Part shown: in pieces, positions 60,443 through 64,000 of the stretch
Position numbering within the stretch: the first letter of the stretch is position 1
How the letters are laid out: each line of letters opens with the position of its first letter
Assembly (NCBI GenBank): GCA_034620365.1
Contig: JAQGEQ010000003.1
Location: 434,001-498,000 of the forward strand
Length of the DNA stretch: 64,000 bases
From: Pegea sp. RAD2-039
Lineage: Eukaryota; Chordata; Thaliacea; Salpida; Salpidae
Reading direction: 5' to 3'
Notes under the pieces: model-generated
Told to the model about the DNA's origin: nothing
Databases searched by the model: none
Seen by the model: only the letters and a program-made list of their open reading frames with translations
Made by a program: the position numbers and the translations under genes

Positions 60443-60559
60443 ATTTAGCTAACATCTAATTACTGAAAAATAATCTTGACATGATTAGTTGATGAAAGAA
60501 GAAGACGGAAGGAAGAGACTTACCTGATTCACGGAAAAGATGCTACTGCCGATAAAAGT

Positions 60560-63500
60560 CAGTAAAAGTGAAATAAATGAAAAGAAAGTTTTATTTTAAA
60601 GGGCTTGTCAGAAAGCCAATAAAGAAAGAAAATCTACTTTTACAGACATGTCGGCTGTAACCTTTTTATTGCAAGGTAAATAAATCTTGTTTGACAAATG
60701 ATTAAGTAAACTGTTTTTAGTTTTGTTGGGATTTTATTGAATTATTTCAATTCGATCTCATCTCAAGAAGCTGTATAAAATCATCAACAAAAATATCTTG
60801 AAATAAACTGATTTGTGACGACATTGTCGTAAAATTGGATCAGTTTAAAAGCTTTATGAAATTCACTTAATATTTCCTAAATCTTGTTGAATAGTTAAAC
60901 ATTTTATGCAAATATTTTTCAAGTAATCGCCTATTTTTGTTTAACTTTTTATCTAAATCAAAAAAAGAAAATATTTAAAAAAGATTTTTGAAAACTGACT
61001 TAAACTTCAAATCTACTATTATCATATAAATAAGCGTCAAGCATCTTTTATATTCTCTACACGCTTCAACGCTTTCCAATTGGTATTTTAGTTTGAAAAA
61101 GTCTTAGTTAAATGTGAACATTTATATACCAAACTGCCAGAAATGAACTCTTGTAGCAGACCAGAAAAAATCCGGGCTTTTTTGTCATACCCCAAAAAGT
61201 CGTAGTAATAAATACCTAAACATTTGAAATAAAAAATAATTTCATCATTGCTAAAAAAAGTTACTAAACTGAAACTTAAATAATAGTATTGCAGATTTAG
61301 AATATATTTAATTACTAAAAGTTTGGGCAAAATTCAATAGTTAGCTGGTGTTCATGAAAGCTCGAATTGTATAATTATAATTTACTTGCTACTGATATTC
61401 TTCAAAATATCTTTTTGCTTTAAGCTTAAAAATAAAGGAATTAGTAAGCAAAGAATCAGACAGTAAATAACATACTTAAATTTCAATTCAAATTTGGGCT
61501 TTCACAAAAATTTAATATAAAGAAACAGTAATTTAATACTTTTAAAATGAATTTCACATTTCTTATGAAGTAATTGACAATTTTTTCGAATGAAATTATA
61601 ACATCTGGCTTATGTAAATACCGTAAAATAAATAATGATGCAGTCTTTGAAATTTACGGCTCGTATATGAAGTGTTTAATTTTACTCGGCTTTTTTTATG
61701 CTTTAAGATATTTAATAAATTCAAATTTGATAAAATTCTGGATAAAAACTCAACTTTTTCGTTCGTAATTTTTAAATTTCAACAAAATTTTAGCATTTTA
61801 AAGAAATTTTTTAAGTTTTCTTTCAATCTTTCCTAAAAATGTCTTTCATTATTGATAACTCCAACATGTTTAGATATTTGCATCTACTAATCAGCTTAAG
61901 CTACAAAACTTTGTTTACCACAAAAATCGTCATATTGAGTATTTATGACTTTTCATCTGATTTTTTTTTATCTAAAACTTTGAAAATGGTCAAATAGATC
62001 GATTGTATCAAATGTTTCCAAGTAAAAATAAAAGTAAAACATTTGTATCGTTAATTTCTTTTTTAAATCAAATTTCGATCCAGCAAAATTAATAGATAAT
62101 TTCATAACAAAATTGTAGAAGTTAAATTTAATTCTTGTGAGTAATCTGACTATATACAAGGATTTTTTTGACGTAAAACTGATTAATTATTTAATAGAAA
62201 CTCAAAATCATAAAAGCATTTGATTAAAAGATATTATGTACAAGAAAGCCTCAAGGTGATTTACTACTTATTTTTTACAAGACTTTTGTTACTAATATAA
62301 ATCAAAAAATCAAATTTAAATGCTAACGTAAAATACTTAATAAATTTTTTGATCTAACCTTTAGCCTCATTTTTTTTAATATATTCTCAATTTGCTGCCT
62401 AAATAAAAAAAATAGTAAACTATTAATAATTTATTTGTTGTATTAATTTAAAAAGGCTTCTAAAATAGAACTAAGTGTTTTGTGTTTAAAAATGTTATCA
62501 TTAAAATTATAAATGAGATAAAACCTTGACTTGCATTAGTTTTTAATTACTTAACATTTTTTTCCTTTTTTCTTAAAACTATGTACTTCGTATAACTTTG
62601 ACTGAAAATAGATATTTGCTGTTTTCATTTCTTAAAAAAAAGTAACAAATACTAAAAGCTGTTTTTTAAGTAGATTATGTAATTAGGCATTACATAAAAA
62701 TCCCAATCGCCTAAGCTTCAATTCAGTAAAAAAAGAGTCTTAATTGAGTTTCTGTCGAATTTACTTTTTTACTTTACCGAAGCAAGAGTTGTTTAATTGA
62801 CCTAAAAATTTTAATTAAGCGATTCTTGTTTATACTTCAGAATTTTTGTGACTAAAAATTTTGATTGGTAAATTTTAATCATACAAATTTTCAAGAAATA
62901 GAATGATGGCAAAATTTAATACTTTTTATGATACTTGAATCAGTTTAAAACCTTTTTTGCAAGAATACTAATCTATAAGATGTATGAAACTTCTTGAAAA
63001 AATTTCTTAAAAATTTCTTAAAATGCTTTTTAGAATATAAAGTTTTTGAATTAAATCTTATTACAAAATGTAATTACAAACTTTTTTAGCATTGACAATA
63101 ATTTGTAGTCATATGCTTATACCAAGATGTCAGTTGGCTTTCTGTTTATTAAACTTTAATCAGTGAACAAAAACGTTTGAAAACTAAATATTTGTGAAAA
63201 CAAAAAAATAAAAGTTGCAAAAACTAGCTGGTAGTGAATCATAAAAGTAAAAAAAAATAATAAATTTAAAGATATTAATCAGCTTATTTAGATTATATTT
63301 AGTAATATTTATAGTAGCAAAAATTTCAAATTAATTTTAGTTTTTACGAAAATCAATAAAGCTTTTGAAAAAAATAAACTCTAACTGGCTTAAAAAAATC
63401 TTTATTTTACCTCTATGATCTTTCCTTCAATTTAATTTTGTCATTTATGATTTGATATAACGAATCTGACAAAATATGGAGTTAGAAGCATCAAAAAGCA

Positions 63501-64000
63501 TAACCACCGTGTGACAACTTTCAATCAAAAATCGATATCTTCCAAACAACCACACTAACATCATATTTAAGACCTGACAAAGCTAGACTACTAGATGACA
63601 ACATCTATAAACGAAGTAATCACTTGACATTTGAATGCCCTAAACCTTATTTGAAAACAGCCAAGTTTGTTTATTTTGGTCGCAAATAATTCTAAAAGTA
63701 GAATTCTTCAAAATTTTTACAAATAATTTCTTTGAAATGGTATCTAACTAATCAGATAATATTCAAAATAAATTTATTTTTTCTCTCTGCAACATATGAA
63801 CCTTTTATAAACAACAAGTTTTGAAAAGATTTACAAAACCAAATAAAACTAGTTCTTAAAATTACCTTTTAACTTATTAATTAGAGCAACATAAAAATAT
63901 TTGCTCAATTTCAAAACCTTTGTTTTAATAATTCAAAGATAAATGATATTTTATAGTGAAAAGTCTAACAACATATAATTTAAAACTTCACAATTTTATT
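60560..64000. other. AT-rich terminal region without recognised genes
   Basis: This is about 3.4 kb of A/T-rich DNA upstream of the calmodulin-like gene. Open frames of 60-80 codons occur on both strands but are AT-driven and show no motifs or splice partners. A slightly GC-richer patch at 63480-63660 has no recognisable content. Confidence 0.45.

Noticed and set aside
61088-62159. Short open frames of 60-80 codons in the terminal region
   Set aside because: They are rich in Phe/Tyr/Leu/Lys/Asn as expected for random AT-rich DNA and lack motifs, conserved starts and splice partners.

Overview
The window is animal nuclear DNA. It is very AT-rich, its protein genes are split by GT-AG introns, and many of those introns are only 46-57 bp long. 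Nuclear receptor, SIN3, paraplegin, BAP31, tubulin acetyltransferase and paired-type homeobox genes point to a metazoan, probably a bilaterian. Short introns in an AT-rich genome occur in rotifers and in appendicularian tunicates, among others; I cannot fix the phylum from this window.

Layout: a 5'-truncated carnitine acetyltransferase gene (+, 2-1660) faces a three-exon mS37/CHCHD1 mitochondrial ribosomal gene (-, 2709-3814). About 6 kb of AT-rich DNA follows, with relics of one dispersed repeat family. A compact, GC-richer block runs from about 9.7 to 25.6 kb. It holds an RXR nuclear receptor (+), a paraplegin m-AAA protease (-), an unidentified small ORF (-), an intronless EF-hand gene (+) and a 26-exon SIN3 corepressor (-). 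BCAP31 (+, 29846-31931) and a small unidentified gene (+, about 32.3 kb) come next. Then follow about 9 kb of gene-poor DNA, a GT31 glycosyltransferase with an acidic repeat stem (+, 41748-43845), DNAJC12 (-, 44925-46908), alpha-tubulin acetyltransferase (-, 48038-51207), an LRR membrane protein with a frameshift (+, 54603-56302), a Ser50 paired-type homeobox gene (-, 56671-57844) and a calmodulin-like gene (-, 59993-60442). The last 3.4 kb shows no gene I can support.

The genes look like unrelated single-copy animal genes, not a pathway cluster. Two patterns stand out. First, the palindrome TGACGTCA occurs 24 times between 12.0 and 24.0 kb, 20 of them inside the mini-introns of RXR, paraplegin and SIN3, and I found only one copy elsewhere (952, in an exon). 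Second, a 5'-truncated non-LTR retrotransposon family recurs through the window with a conserved 3' hairpin. A tRNA-headed SINE that carries the same 3' tail is nested inside one of these copies.

Most gene models were assembled by hand from conserved protein segments plus GT-AG sites with matching phase. Every multi-exon model has a total coding length divisible by three. Protein names rest on recalled family motifs, not on a database search.
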